DNA from: Gracilaria gracilis
Lineage: Eukaryota > Rhodophyta > Florideophyceae > Gracilariales > Gracilariaceae
Length of the DNA: 64,000 nucleotides
Assembly (NCBI GenBank): GCA_030374805.1
Contig: JARGSG010000025.1
Coordinates: 496,001-560,000, forward strand
Direction: 5' to 3'
The notes beneath the pieces were generated by a model. That model saw only the letters and a program-made list of their open reading frames with translations, was not told the DNA's origin and searched no databases. A program made the translations under genes and the position numbers. Positions 1 through 9,691 of the stretch are shown one piece after another (position 1 is the stretch's first letter; the number at the start of each line of letters is the position of its first letter).

Positions 1-435
1 GACGAAGAAGCTATCTCACCTGGCCAGGGCGCGTATGTTTCGTCCCACGCGTCTCTAATGCCTCCATCTGCAGCGCTCGGAGTGCCCTCGGGTGGGCTTT
101 CCGCGTCGCTGCCCCCACCTGGACCACGATTATTTTCGCAAGGTCGCCATGGTCCCACTATTTACAGCAATCCATCTTCAAACTTCGTGTTTCCGTATAC
201 CGGCCGGCAACAGAGTCAGCCGTACAACCCAAACGTAGAAGGCATGGGTCTCACCACTGTACAGGCCGAAGCATATCGGATAAGTATTCAAAGCAATGCA
301 ATTGGGAATCAACCAGTGCTAGCAACAGGCGAAGCAGAGTCGGAGGAAGACGGGCGTATTCACAATGATAGAAAGCCTGATACTCGCTACCCTCTGCGAC
401 GAAGTTCTCATCGATCAAGTAGGCAAGCAAACTAG
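1..435 (+). CDS. 3' end of an unknown gene (partial at left edge)
   Basis: The frame is open from the first base of the window to a TAG at 433-435, giving about 144 C-terminal residues, so the true start lies to the left. The sequence is low in complexity and rich in Pro, Ser, Gly and Gln, with no recognisable domain. It ends in a basic, Ser/Arg-rich tail. I do not recognise the protein; it could be the disordered tail of a nuclear or RNA-binding protein. It converges on the PNPase gene, with 232 bp between the two stop codons. Confidence 0.45.
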   Translation, partial: DEEAISPGQGAYVSSHASLMPPSAALGVPSGGLSASLPPPGPRLFSQGRHGPTIYSNPSSNFVFPYTGRQQSQPYNPNVEGMGLTTVQAEAYRISIQSNAIGNQPVLATGEAESEEDGRIHNDRKPDTRYPLRRSSHRSSRQAN

Positions 436-667
436 GCGGAGTGTGGGCAGATACAAATACACTACGCATGCATATATGTATGGATACAGACATGTGTATA
501 TATTGCAAAGGCAAAACAAGAAATTTGAGTCAGAACAGATGTTTAGGTAACAAAATGTTTTGGACAAGTTATAGGGTAGATATAGATATTCATTCGTCGA
601 AAGGATAAGAGGAGAAGATTCCCCCAAACTCTGGACTCACCAAGAGGTAAAAAAACACGACTAAGGG

Positions 668-3220
668 TTACCGTGACTCTAGCTCTTCGGCTTCTACCTT
701 TTTGGCTTCTACCTTCTCCAGGCTAGCGTCACCATTCCCGTTTCCGTTTGATGCACCCAGTACTACATTTGTTTGAGCATTCTTCCGTAGTGGCTTCTCT
801 CTCCGCAACAGTGCCCGACGACTTAGCCTTATTTGTCCATTTCTGCCAATCTCCGTTACTTTCAGTTCTAATTCATCTCCCACACTGCATACATCTTGTA
901 CGGAATTAGTCCGTTTGTTCTCCAGCTCAGAGATGTGCAACCATCCCTCTTTTCCCTCGGTAATCTTTATATACGCACCAAACGGAAGGATTTTGGTGAC
1001 CTGGCCTTTTATGGTAGATCCCACGTCAAGGTCAATAATCAAACCCTCAATCGTCGACTGTGCTTTCGCAATCATAACAGGGTCGCTTGAGGTCATCGAT
1101 ACCATTCCTTCATTATCGATAGATATTCGTATCACATCTTCCCCACCACATTCCTCAATCACAGAACGGATCGTCTTGCCACCCGCCCCGATAACATCAC
1201 CAATCCGCCGAACGGGTATCGCGAAGCTGACAATTTTCGGCACAGAGTCCGGCAATTTTGGCCTTGGACGAGGCATAACTTCATCCATACAATCCAAGAC
1301 ATGCAGACGTCCATTCCTTGCCTGCATAAGTATACGTTCAAGCAATTCAACCGAGATTCCTTTCAATTTCACATCCAGCTGCAATGAGGACAGACCATGG
1401 CGATTTCCCGCGAACTTAGCATCACAAAGACCAAGTGCATCCTCTAATCCCAGAATATCTGTGAGAATAACAGCCTGTTGCTCGTCGAACTCAGATCCAG
1501 ATTCAAGAACTTTTTCATCTATTACAAGACCCATCGCCACACCAGCAACCGAACATTTAAGCGGAACGCCGGCGTCTAGTAAAGCCAGACATCCACCACA
1601 AACGCTTGCCATACTGGAACTTCCATTACTTTCCAGAATATTGCTTTCCACTCGCAACACATATGGAAAGTCATTCTTTTCCGGAATTGCGGCAAACAGA
1701 GCTCGTTCAGCCAGTTTTCCGTGACCAATCTCTCGTCGGCCCGGTGCTCCCATCCGCCCGACTTCTCCTACGCTGGATGGTGGGAAAGAATATTGCAGGT
1801 AAAACCGTGACGCATCTTCACCGTCAAGAGTCTCGTATCTCTGGGCCATATCTTCTCCACCAAGGGTGGCAACTGCTAAAGTTTGGGTTTCTCCCCTAGT
1901 GAAGAGCGAGGAACCATGTGCGCGAGGTAGCGGGGCCTGGTGAATGGTTATCGGGCGCACGGTGAACGCATCCCGACCATCAGGTCGAATATTGTCCTCA
2001 AGAATCCGACGCCTCATGCGATTTGATATGAGCTGTTTCCACGCAATTCGTAGCTCTGTGGTCTTTAGCTCAGCTCCCGTGGGATCTGTGACAAACTCCT
2101 CCGGCGGCGGCTTCAAAGAACTGAACACCCGGTCCCTGACCTCTGAAACACGCTCTTCGCGCTGTTTCTTGCCAGTAACAAGAAGTGCCTCGTCTAACCC
2201 CGAAACGATATCCTCCATTCCAGAGCGGATGTGGTCCGGGACGGTTCTTATATCGCTGAGATCTTTCTCACGTCCGCACATCTCGCGTAGTTGACGTATA
2301 GCACCACAGAGCTTGATAATGCTTCGATGGGCAATGCGCACAGCCTGGATGATCTGCTGCTCTGTGAGAAAGTCACAGTACCCTTCAATCATAAGTATGG
2401 CATCCTCTGTCCCAGCCACAACCAATTCTGAACGCGAATCCGTCGCCTGTTGAACGGTAGGCTCCACAACGAACTGGCCGTCCACAAACGCCATGCGCAC
2501 GCCCGCAACCGGTGCAGCCAGCGGAATGTGAGATATATGCAAAGAAGCCGCTGCAGCACAAATAGAGAGACCATCGGCTGGGCAATCGGCGTCGTACGAA
2601 AAGACATTGGCGAGGATTTGCACATCGTTGTAGAAGCCGTCGACAAACATGGGGCGTATTGAACGATCGATGAGACGAGATACGAGAATCTCTCGCTCGG
2701 TCGGACGACCCTCTCTTTTGAAGTAACTGCCAGACGTGCGTCCCAAAGAAGAAAACTTCTCTGCATAGTCGACTCGAAGGGGTAGGAAATCAGTTGAGGG
2801 GGACGTTTCGTTATTAGCACACGCAGTGCAATAAACAACCGTATCGCCACGACGAACATTCACAGCTCCAGCAGCCTGTCTGGAAAAGTGTCCCGTCTCA
2901 AAGTAAGCGGTCTTCCCCTCCGCAAACTCGACAGAAACAACGGTGGGTTTTGGCGGAACCGGAATTCTAACAGACGATGAAAGACTATCTTGCAGTCGCT
3001 TCCGCTGCTGCATGTCAGTATCAGGTACTTCAGCGGGATCCTCGGTATCATCATCATCATCAGGGACAACTACAGAAGCGCGTAACACAGCAGCACGTCG
3101 CGGCGCACGCAAGCGCCGCGAAGACACGCCAAACGGCGCCACATGGCGGCGCGCAAGCGGCAGCGGCGCGACGAAACACGCTGAAGAACACGACATGACG
3201 ACCGACTCGGCGCTTCGCAT
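668..3220 (-). CDS. PNP1: Polyribonucleotide nucleotidyltransferase (PNPase), probably plastid-targeted
   Basis: Phosphorolytic 3'-5' exoribonuclease and RNA polymerase for organellar RNA turnover and polyadenylation. The 850-residue product has the full architecture. Residues 1-50 are rich in Ser, Arg and Ala with few acids (transit-peptide-like), followed by an acidic linker. The first RNase PH domain is about 95-235, the helical linker 255-400, the second RNase PH domain (starting RPDGRDAF) about 410-650, a KH domain with IGAGGKTIR about 665-725, and an S1 domain about 733-803. The metal-binding Asp pair of the E. coli enzyme corresponds to Asp594 and Asp600, although the usual GDMD signature reads GLCD. 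ATG codons at 3220 and 3196 are both possible starts. The Lys/Glu-rich C-terminus is an extra tail. It is divergent from the SPT3-like gene, 115 bp apart. Mitochondrial targeting is the alternative. Confidence 0.95.
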   Translation of the reverse strand: MRSAESVVMSCSSACFVAPLPLARRHVAPFGVSSRRLRAPRRAAVLRASVVVPDDDDDTEDPAEVPDTDMQQRKRLQDSLSSSVRIPVPPKPTVVSVEFAEGKTAYFETGHFSRQAAGAVNVRRGDTVVYCTACANNETSPSTDFLPLRVDYAEKFSSLGRTSGSYFKREGRPTEREILVSRLIDRSIRPMFVDGFYNDVQILANVFSYDADCPADGLSICAAAASLHISHIPLAAPVAGVRMAFVDGQFVVEPTVQQATDSRSELVVAGTEDAILMIEGYCDFLTEQQIIQAVRIAHRSIIKLCGAIRQLREMCGREKDLSDIRTVPDHIRSGMEDIVSGLDEALLVTGKKQREERVSEVRDRVFSSLKPPPEEFVTDPTGAELKTTELRIAWKQLISNRMRRRILEDNIRPDGRDAFTVRPITIHQAPLPRAHGSSLFTRGETQTLAVATLGGEDMAQRYETLDGEDASRFYLQYSFPPSSVGEVGRMGAPGRREIGHGKLAERALFAAIPEKNDFPYVLRVESNILESNGSSSMASVCGGCLALLDAGVPLKCSVAGVAMGLVIDEKVLESGSEFDEQQAVILTDILGLEDALGLCDAKFAGNRHGLSSLQLDVKLKGISVELLERILMQARNGRLHVLDCMDEVMPRPRPKLPDSVPKIVSFAIPVRRIGDVIGAGGKTIRSVIEECGGEDVIRISIDNEGMVSMTSSDPVMIAKAQSTIEGLIIDLDVGSTIKGQVTKILPFGAYIKITEGKEGWLHISELENKRTNSVQDVCSVGDELELKVTEIGRNGQIRLSRRALLRREKPLRKNAQTNVVLGASNGNGNGDASLEKVEAKKVEAEELESR

Positions 3221-3335
3221 CGCTCACCACGACGCAGTGTGACTTCGATCACCCACTTGGCAGCTCAGGTGTTCTCTGCAGAGACTGCGTCGCTGAACAC
3301 CAGCTGGTGCCAATGGGTATCTCCGCTGTAAGCAC

Positions 3336-4754
3336 ATGGCTGTAAGCGGTGTGGCTCATCCGTCACTTGTTTTGATATCGGCAACAGATGCGCTGTGCAT
3401 CATGCCCCGGGGGCGTGCATCATTCCCCGGTCGTGTGATTCCCCGTCATGTGGGACCGGCCATGCCGAAGTCTGGCGCGCTCAGCCCGAGTGCGGCGCCG
3501 TCTCCCTCGTCGCGCTCCAAGCTGAAACTGCGTGCTGTGCCTGCTTCTGCGCTTGCTGCTGCGCCTGCTGCTGCGCCTGCTGCTGCGCCTGCTGCTGTAC
3601 CTGCTGCTGTGCCTGCTGCTGTGCCTGCTGCTGTGCCTGCTGCTGTGCCCGGTGCTGTGCCTGCTGCTGTGCCTGCTGCTGTGCCTGCACCTGCCGCTGC
3701 GCCGGCTCTCGCGCCACGAAAGCCAGTGAAGCGTCGCGCCTTTTCACCATTGCCTTCCCCTATAGCTCGGCCGCGCAAGCGCGCGCGCGACAGAGCCCGC
3801 TCTGGTAAACGGAGCCCGAGAAACGCTGCTGCTGTACGGGATGAGTCAGTGCTCACGTTACTGAAGAAGCCGTTCACTCCTGATGTGAAGCTGGTTGTAC
3901 CCACTAACAGACTGTTCGCACACGAGTTTGGATGCTTGTTGTTTGCTTTTGGTGATGCTCGCTTTTGTGTCAGAGAGACGTTAGAGCTGGTTGAGGATTG
4001 TGTTCGCGAGGAGGTCCGTCGTATTGCGATAAGTGAAAACCCTTCTTTTTCTTCGAGACTGGACGCCCGCGCCATGTACCGCTATCGCCACTATGCCAAG
4101 AAGTGCCGTGCCAATCCAAACCCTGCTGCTGCTCCCGCTGATTCTGTGTCTCTTCCGGACCCCCCCAGACCAGACTTTCTCACCGTTTGCACTGAGAATC
4201 TTTTCACGTACTTGAAGTGTTGGCTTTCTGCAACTGACTATACTTACTTGTCGCACTGCAGATCGGTTTCGTTTGCGAGACAAGAGAGCATTTCACCGGA
4301 CCCCAAAATCCGCGGAACTCTTCGAGCTAACCTTTTCCGGAAGTGGTTGGGGGTACCTTTCCAAGACAAAGAGCTGCTGACTCTGGCTCATCTCACGTGG
4401 GAGCTCACGGGTCAACTCGTTCAAACGGCGCTCCTATGCAAGCACAAAGGCGACATTCAACGCCAAGCATTCAATTTTTGTTCCACTATGTGGACCAACG
4501 AGAGACATTGGTTGGAAGCTCTTGGCCATGGCGCTACCACTGCTTTCACCCTACCTTGCTCTGACGCGCATTGCACAAGGCTTTCGGCTGAGATCCAGCG
4601 CTTCTTGACCCGCCCTTATTTCACCACGCTTCATACGCATTGTCACTCAAAGGGACTGATTCCCAGTCATATCTATGCCGCTCTGGACAAGTTGAGGGAG
4701 AAGGGCTGGGGCGGTCGCCCTCAAGTTCGGGTTGGTTTGTGTAGCTTCTTGTGA
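3336..4754 (+). CDS. SPT3: SPT3-like SAGA subunit with a long Ala/Pro/Val repeat
   Basis: Candidate SPT3 subunit of the SAGA co-activator, which helps deliver TBP to promoters. Residues about 185-235 resemble the SPT3/TAF13 histone fold: LFAHEFGCLLFAFGDAR followed by a helix with ETLELVEDCV. A later block (about 310-365) with YLSHCRSVSF, FRKWLGVP and an amphipathic helix matches the SPT3 C-terminal pattern (ECRQASF, FR.W...), which TAF13 lacks. Before the histone fold lies a run of Pro-Ala-Ala-Val/Ala repeats (about residues 73-122) and a basic, NLS-like stretch rich in Arg and Lys. The first ATG is 3336; ATG 3462 would remove 42 unremarkable residues. The repeat and the disordered N-terminus are unusual for SPT3. 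TAF13 is the main alternative. Confidence 0.65.
   Translation: MAVSGVAHPSLVLISATDALCIMPRGRASFPGRVIPRHVGPAMPKSGALSPSAAPSPSSRSKLKLRAVPASALAAAPAAAPAAAPAAVPAAVPAAVPAAVPAAVPGAVPAAVPAAVPAPAAAPALAPRKPVKRRAFSPLPSPIARPRKRARDRARSGKRSPRNAAAVRDESVLTLLKKPFTPDVKLVVPTNRLFAHEFGCLLFAFGDARFCVRETLELVEDCVREEVRRIAISENPSFSSRLDARAMYRYRHYAKKCRANPNPAAAPADSVSLPDPPRPDFLTVCTENLFTYLKCWLSATDYTYLSHCRSVSFARQESISPDPKIRGTLRANLFRKWLGVPFQDKELLTLAHLTWELTGQLVQTALLCKHKGDIQRQAFNFCSTMWTNERHWLEALGHGATTAFTLPCSDAHCTRLSAEIQRFLTRPYFTTLHTHCHSKGLIPSHIYAALDKLREKGWGGRPQVRVGLCSFL
3553..3702 (+). repeat. 12-bp coding repeat (Pro-Ala-Ala-Val/Ala)
   Basis: About twelve degenerate copies of a 12-bp unit of the form CCTGCTGCTGTG lie inside the SPT3-like gene. 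They begin with GCG variants (Ala-Ala-Ala-Pro) and become GTG/GTA variants (Ala-Ala-Val-Pro), with one GGT copy. The unit creates no stop in any of the six frames, so long spurious Cys-rich and Gln-rich frames overlap it. Confidence 0.9.
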
Positions 4755-5254
4755 GCAGAGATGGACGACACACTTGTTTCTTCTCACAGATTTCGTTCAG
4801 ATATTGAGGGGAAGATGGGGGAGCCATCACTTCTGCCAATACAAACCAATTCCCAACATAAGAGGCATTTGCTTGCCGGCCAGCCAAGTCTTCTGTTCAA
4901 TCTCCACTCTTCGTGATCTACTCTTGTATTGATGAGCTTTTTCGGGCCATAGTTCAAAGAATGGTCTAATCACCAAACTAACGCCGAGGATGATAATTTA
5001 AACAACCGTCAATCTCGCTTTTACATCACGCTTAACCTTCGTTTGACAGCTCTAAGATGGTTAACTCTACAATGACGATTGTTGCCAACTTCCACCGTGA
5101 CTCTTGAAACAACACCATTCGCTTTCTATTCATATCTGTTAGCTGCAGTATCATGAATTTTCCCTCGGATCAGTTAATCACTTGTAACCTTAAAGAAGGA
5201 CTATCTGGATGTGTAATAAACTGGTACCTTCATTGGCTTCCATTACGTTGTGGT
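4755..5254. other. Intergenic, no gene seen
   Basis: Tail-to-tail spacer between the SPT3-like gene and DTWD1, AT-rich. It contains short open frames without recognisable protein sequence and is most simply read as two 3' UTRs. Confidence 0.6.
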
Positions 5255-6257
5255 TTAAAATCCAGCGAGCATCCCTTTAGACTTTCGTATCAGCCGTTGT
5301 CTCTTCTGAGGTGCTTGGTCGTATGCTTCCTTCACTCTACCGTGAAGGAATGCAAACAACCAGAGCAAATCATCACACATGCCGCCAGGTTTCCCCTGCG
5401 CTCTGTTATACGCATCGCAAAATCGATGTATCGCTTCTACCGTGGACAACAATGAGTCGACCTTGTCTGGACTAAAGAATTCAGAATTCTCACCACGCTT
5501 CGGAGGATATCTCCAAAAGCGCGATTTGGTTCCCATAGGAAGCGTAAGTCTTGGAAGCTCCTTAAACAACGGATCTGATATCAGTACTGTGGACTTCGTC
5601 CAAGACGCATCTAGTACTATGACATGTTGAAGCCCAGGAAGCTGCGCAACTGCTTGTGCTGGGGTCATCGCATCGTCTCCTGGGAATCTGTAAACAGAGA
5701 TCTCCTCAGACTTTGTCAGCAAAATCACCAAGCAAATCTGTCTCTGAGAGCATAAGTTGGAATGATAGAGATATAACTTACAAGAGCGCAACTGTGTTCG
5801 TCTCGGCGCCTTGAATAACGCACTCGCGGAAGTTTGAAATACATTCTGGGAAAGGGCGCCATATTTTGGTGAAGTTTGGGGCGAGTACGGATACATGTTG
5901 TGCAGTGCTTCTTTGTGGGGGTTCCGCATGAGATTGGAGTATATGCACTTGCACTGGTAAACTAACAGATGGGAACGCTTCTAAGTCTGGTACGAGTGGG
6001 ACAAGGCATTCGGTGCAATAGTAACGACGACTTTTCCCACATCCGCGAGTACAAATAGTACGCGTGGCGTGTTTCAGAACGTTGTGTGAGGAAAGCTTCA
6101 GGTCTCGAAAAGGCTGTCCGTCAAAGGATGGTATAACCTCTTCGCTGGATTCTCCTATTTGCGCCGACTCAGCCATTCTAACAGGCTTGGGCTGTCTTGA
6201 CCCCGGAAGGCTAGCAATAACCCGGTCCCTGGGATCAGGTGTTAGTTTGACGAGCAT
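5255..6257 (-). CDS. DTWD1: DTW-domain tRNA-uridine aminocarboxypropyltransferase (DTWD1), one intron
   Basis: Predicted to transfer the 3-amino-3-carboxypropyl group of SAM to uridine (acp3U) in tRNA. Exon 1 is 6257-5782 and exon 2 is 5687-5255. The 94-bp intron begins GTAAGT at 5781 and ends CAG at 5688; the phases match and give 302 residues. Exon 1 encodes a Cys4-like zinc site (CTRGCGKSRRYYCTEC) followed by PLVPDLEAFP, as in DTWD1. Exon 2 carries VIVLDASW, FWRYP, LLSTVEAIHRF and DDLLW in the family order. The name-giving D-[ST]-x-W motif appears as DASW. The start is the ATG at 6257, one codon after a GTG in the same frame. The intron is inferred from splice signals and domain continuity. 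Confidence 0.85.
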
Positions 6258-6461
6258 CACTTCGAAGAGCGCTCAAAAATACGAAGTCCCAATCAAAGAA
6301 ATTATGTAGTAACCAAAAAGGGAGCAGTTTTGGCACACACACGAGAAAAAGGCCTTTTTCAGTTATCTCCTTCTCTCATCGTGAGACGCAGGCACAGTTG
6401 TCGGCGCAAAACCATGTAGTGGGAGCCCCGTTTAGTATTTCTTATGTAAGAAGAGGGCATC

Positions 6462-7160
6462 CTATGTTTGAGGGCCATCGGGGGAACCAACAGGGTCTTC
6501 ACGGCTGGCAGCACGAAGTGGATGCGACGCAAGATTCTCTTCCAATGTTCTTATCACTCTACCAACAGAAGCCTCTGGTTCTTGAGCTTGAACAATGTCA
6601 AGCCTGCCATTGCTTTGGGCTACAAGTTGTTCCAAAGATTGTTGAGCTGTGGCAGCGGCCCCAGAAATAGCTGCCCCAAACGCCGCAGCTGGACCTGCTG
6701 GTACCCAGCCTCCAACGGCAGCGGCGAATAGGCCACAGGTGAATGCTCCAGCAGCAGCGTAGTTGGCCGGATGGTCAACTCTCTTCGTGAGACCTGAATT
6801 TCCGACTAGAAGAGCTGTGGCAGAAAACAGTGACACAAAAACACCGATACGAGAACCTGTTAGAATACCGTCGCGAACAAAGAACACAGCGACACGGTGC
6901 TGCGCGGAGGTAGTTGGTACAGGGCTCGGGATGTTCTTGTTTCGCGCTTGTTGCAATCCGCGATAGCCACCAAACAACATGCCACCAATAACGCCATACG
7001 TCGTCTGAGCGCACCAGGTACGTAAAGACTCCGGGGCCTTTGGAGGTGTTTCTCCGGGCTCTAGACGTCGGAATGCATCTCTAATAGATTTCACTTTTTC
7101 TGAATGTCCTTTAACTGGCCCGTTCTTGGAGATATCGACATTTTCCCTGTCTGAGGACAT
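6462..7160 (-). CDS. Tim17/Tim22/Tim23-family membrane protein, TIMMDC1-like
   Basis: A 232-residue protein with a polar N-terminus (about 1-48) and then a glycine-rich hydrophobic region (about 50-165) with three to four possible membrane spans. The pattern TTYGVIGGMLFGGYRG, then RDGILTGSRIGVF, then a Gly/Ala-rich last span fits the Tim17/22/23 superfamily. The order, with a long loop after the first span and AGAFTCGLF later, is closest to TIMMDC1, an assembly factor of mitochondrial complex I. The acidic C-terminal tail is soluble. It could instead be another plastid or mitochondrial member of the superfamily. No targeting peptide is needed or seen. It is followed 200 bp later by DTWD1 on the same strand. 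Confidence 0.55.
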   Translation of the reverse strand: MSSDRENVDISKNGPVKGHSEKVKSIRDAFRRLEPGETPPKAPESLRTWCAQTTYGVIGGMLFGGYRGLQQARNKNIPSPVPTTSAQHRVAVFFVRDGILTGSRIGVFVSLFSATALLVGNSGLTKRVDHPANYAAAGAFTCGLFAAAVGGWVPAGPAAAFGAAISGAAATAQQSLEQLVAQSNGRLDIVQAQEPEASVGRVIRTLEENLASHPLRAASREDPVGSPDGPQT

Positions 7161-7230
7161 CCTTGCAACAAAGGTCTACTGAAACTCCAGTGAAATAGAA
7201 AAACGCCGAGGATATGGAATGGTTGCGCTC

Positions 7231-7458
7231 TCAGTGAAGTTTTTTCTTGTGATGGACGCTGGTTGTGTAGCTACCTTTGAATTGAGAGAGAAGGAACTCC
7301 TTCACTCGAGAGTATCGTAGATCATTCACAGCTGGGCTCTGATGCGCTTTTTCAAACAGGCCCTCAGCTGCGTTTTCCGCTTCATCTCTTTTTGCTCCTG
7401 GGCCTGAGTCCCCCATTTCTCGGGTTTCTGGACATTTGTCATGATCCTTGGCGGGCAT
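7231..7458 (-). CDS. Small hypothetical protein
   Basis: An ATG-started frame of 75 residues, hydrophilic, with an acidic and Ala-rich middle and a basic C-terminus (HHKKKLH). It has no Cys motif or membrane span. It lies 70 bp upstream of the Tim17-like gene on the same strand and head-to-head with LysRS (about 200 bp between ATGs), so it could be a real short gene using the LysRS bidirectional promoter or part of a leader. I do not recognise it. Confidence 0.3.
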   Translation of the reverse strand: MPAKDHDKCPETREMGDSGPGAKRDEAENAAEGLFEKAHQSPAVNDLRYSRVKEFLLSQFKGSYTTSVHHKKKLH

Positions 7459-7662
7459 GCGGCATGCCCATGTGGTTCACACGTGTTCGCGTTGCAATCC
7501 ATGATTGGTCGAAACGGAAGTGGGAGGACGACGTCGCTGTGCACCATGCCCCACTCTAAATTACAGAGTACTTCATCGTGAAGAAGAGGAACAAACTAAT
7601 CCAGCGCAGCACACGGGAGTGACCTGTATAGATAAGAAGATCGTTCGTCCCTATTGCTAAGG

Positions 7663-9513
7663 ATGACGGATGTTTCAGAAATCATGAATGGACTTCAGAA
7701 GATGGACACAGATCAGAGTGGAGTCCCAACCACTGATCCCCCCGTTGCTTTTCCGGAAGCCCTTCAGAAGGCAATTGACATTGCCGCTGCTGCCGCTGCC
7801 GAACCTGGACTTAGCAAGAACGAACTGAAGCGAAGACAGAAAGCCCATCGTAAAGCCATTGAAGCCGCAGAAAAAGCTGTAGCTAAGGCCAAGAAGGCTG
7901 CCTTGAAGCCCGCTAAGAAGATGGATCCTAATGCTGAAGCATTACACGATTCCGGTGAGAACTTGGACCCATCTCAGTATATCTCTAATCGCAAAGCTGC
8001 AGTTCGTTCGTTGAAGGATGCAGGCACCAATCCGTACCCTCACAAGTTTCAAGTGTCAATGACTATCCCGGAGTTCATTGAGAAATATGCTGAAGATATT
8101 GTTCCGGGCCAACAGCTTGAAGAGCCCGTCGTTTCTCTCGCAGGGAGAATATATTCCAAGAGAGCTGCTGGTACCCGACTTGTTTTTTACGACTTGCGCG
8201 GCGATGGAGTGAAGGTTCAAATCATTGCGGATGCTCAGAAAGGTGGTTCTAGTTTCCTAGAAGATCATGCCCGGATAAGGAGAGGAGATATTGTTGGGGT
8301 GAGAGGATGCGCTGGTAAGTCACGCAAGGGAGAATTTAGCATTTTCGCTTCCGAGATTGTGATACTATCGTATTGTCTCCACATGTTGCCGAAACTCGAG
8401 CAAGGGTTGACCGACAGCGAAGTCAGGTTCAGGCAAAGATATCTGGACCTTATCGTGAACCAGAATAATCGCGATATATTCATTCGACGAAGCCAGATCA
8501 TAAAGTTCATCCGCCGGTTTCTGGACGATCGGGATTTCCTTGAAGTTGAGACGCCAATGATGAGCGCACTACCAGGGGGTGCCACTGCGAAACCATTCAA
8601 GACATATCACGAAGATCTGAAGACTACTATGTATATGAGGGTTGCGCCAGAACTATACTTGAAGATGCTTGTTATCGGAGGTATGGAACGTGTGTACGAA
8701 ATCGGTAGAAACTTCCGCAACGAATCCATAGATCTTACTCACAACCCGGAGTTCACTGCCTGTGAATTTTATGCAGCTTACTTGGACTACTCTGATCTTA
8801 TGGAGATCACAGAGCAAATGCTTTCATCATTAGTCATGGAAGTAACAGGCAGCTACGTCGTCAAGTATCACCCAGATGGCAAAGATGGCCGGGAAGTTTG
8901 CATAGACTTTTCACCCCCTTTCCGAAGGATATCCATGGTATCTGGTTTAGAGGAGCGATTGCGGGTTATTCTAGGAGATGAGGCGTTTAGAATCCCGAAG
9001 GACCTTGAAGCAGAGACGACCCGCGAGTTCTTGAACGACCTCCACAACCGGCTCAATCTTGAATGTGAAGAGCCTCGCACAACTGCTCGTCTTCTAGACT
9101 CCCTGGTCGGAGAATATATCGAACCTGAGTGTACCAATCCCACATTCATTTGCGATCACCCGCAAATTATGTCCCCTCTTGCGAAATGGCATCGCGCCTT
9201 GCCAGGGATGACGGAACGTTTCGAACTTTTTGCGAACGGAAAAGAACTCTGCAACGCTTATACAGAACTGAATGATCCAGAAGTACAGCGAGAACGGTTC
9301 AGAGTAGCCCAGAAAGATGTGAAGTCAGGAGATGAGGAAGCAATGGTATATGATGAAGACTTCTGTCTTTCTTTAGAATACGGTTTGCCTCCTACTGCTG
9401 GATGGGGTCTAGGGATTGACCGTTTGTCGATGATGCTCACTGACAACTACTCCATCAAAGAAGTGCTGCTGTTTCCAGCGATGAAGCCGAAGAACGATTT
9501 AGACAGAGATTGA
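7663..9513 (+). CDS. KARS1: Lysyl-tRNA synthetase, class II, cytosolic type
   Basis: Charges tRNA-Lys. The product has 616 residues from the ATG at 7663; a TTG three codons earlier is ignored. The N-terminal 90 residues include the Lys/Ala-rich amphipathic helix typical of eukaryotic cytosolic LysRS, which binds tRNA non-specifically. An OB-fold anticodon-binding domain lies at about 120-245 (LAGRIYSKRAAGTRLVFYDL). The class II core follows: motif 1 (FLEVETPMM), motif 2 (RNESIDLTHNPEFT) and motif 3 (GWGLGIDRLSMML). Length and order match the family fully. No plastid or mitochondrial presequence is evident from this start. It converges on the helical-repeat gene (178 bp between stops). Confidence 0.97.
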   Translation: MTDVSEIMNGLQKMDTDQSGVPTTDPPVAFPEALQKAIDIAAAAAAEPGLSKNELKRRQKAHRKAIEAAEKAVAKAKKAALKPAKKMDPNAEALHDSGENLDPSQYISNRKAAVRSLKDAGTNPYPHKFQVSMTIPEFIEKYAEDIVPGQQLEEPVVSLAGRIYSKRAAGTRLVFYDLRGDGVKVQIIADAQKGGSSFLEDHARIRRGDIVGVRGCAGKSRKGEFSIFASEIVILSYCLHMLPKLEQGLTDSEVRFRQRYLDLIVNQNNRDIFIRRSQIIKFIRRFLDDRDFLEVETPMMSALPGGATAKPFKTYHEDLKTTMYMRVAPELYLKMLVIGGMERVYEIGRNFRNESIDLTHNPEFTACEFYAAYLDYSDLMEITEQMLSSLVMEVTGSYVVKYHPDGKDGREVCIDFSPPFRRISMVSGLEERLRVILGDEAFRIPKDLEAETTREFLNDLHNRLNLECEEPRTTARLLDSLVGEYIEPECTNPTFICDHPQIMSPLAKWHRALPGMTERFELFANGKELCNAYTELNDPEVQRERFRVAQKDVKSGDEEAMVYDEDFCLSLEYGLPPTAGWGLGIDRLSMMLTDNYSIKEVLLFPAMKPKNDLDRD

Positions 9514-9691
9514 AATGATTGAGAATCATTGTCTCACCACTGCCACTTCATGACTTCTAATCTACGCCTTAACGCTTGGGTAACGTAATCTTCGTAGTAA
9601 AAGCACTGTTAATCAGACTATAAGTTGAGGTAGGATTGTTGTGTGTTGACTTGAGGCTGACTGGTCCTGGAAACTAATATCGTGTCGTGTC

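Noticed and set aside
3395-3808. Cys-rich frame and antisense Gln-rich frame over the SPT3-like repeat
   Set aside because: Both arise only because the 12-bp repeat has no stops in any frame; the conserved protein is in the other frame.
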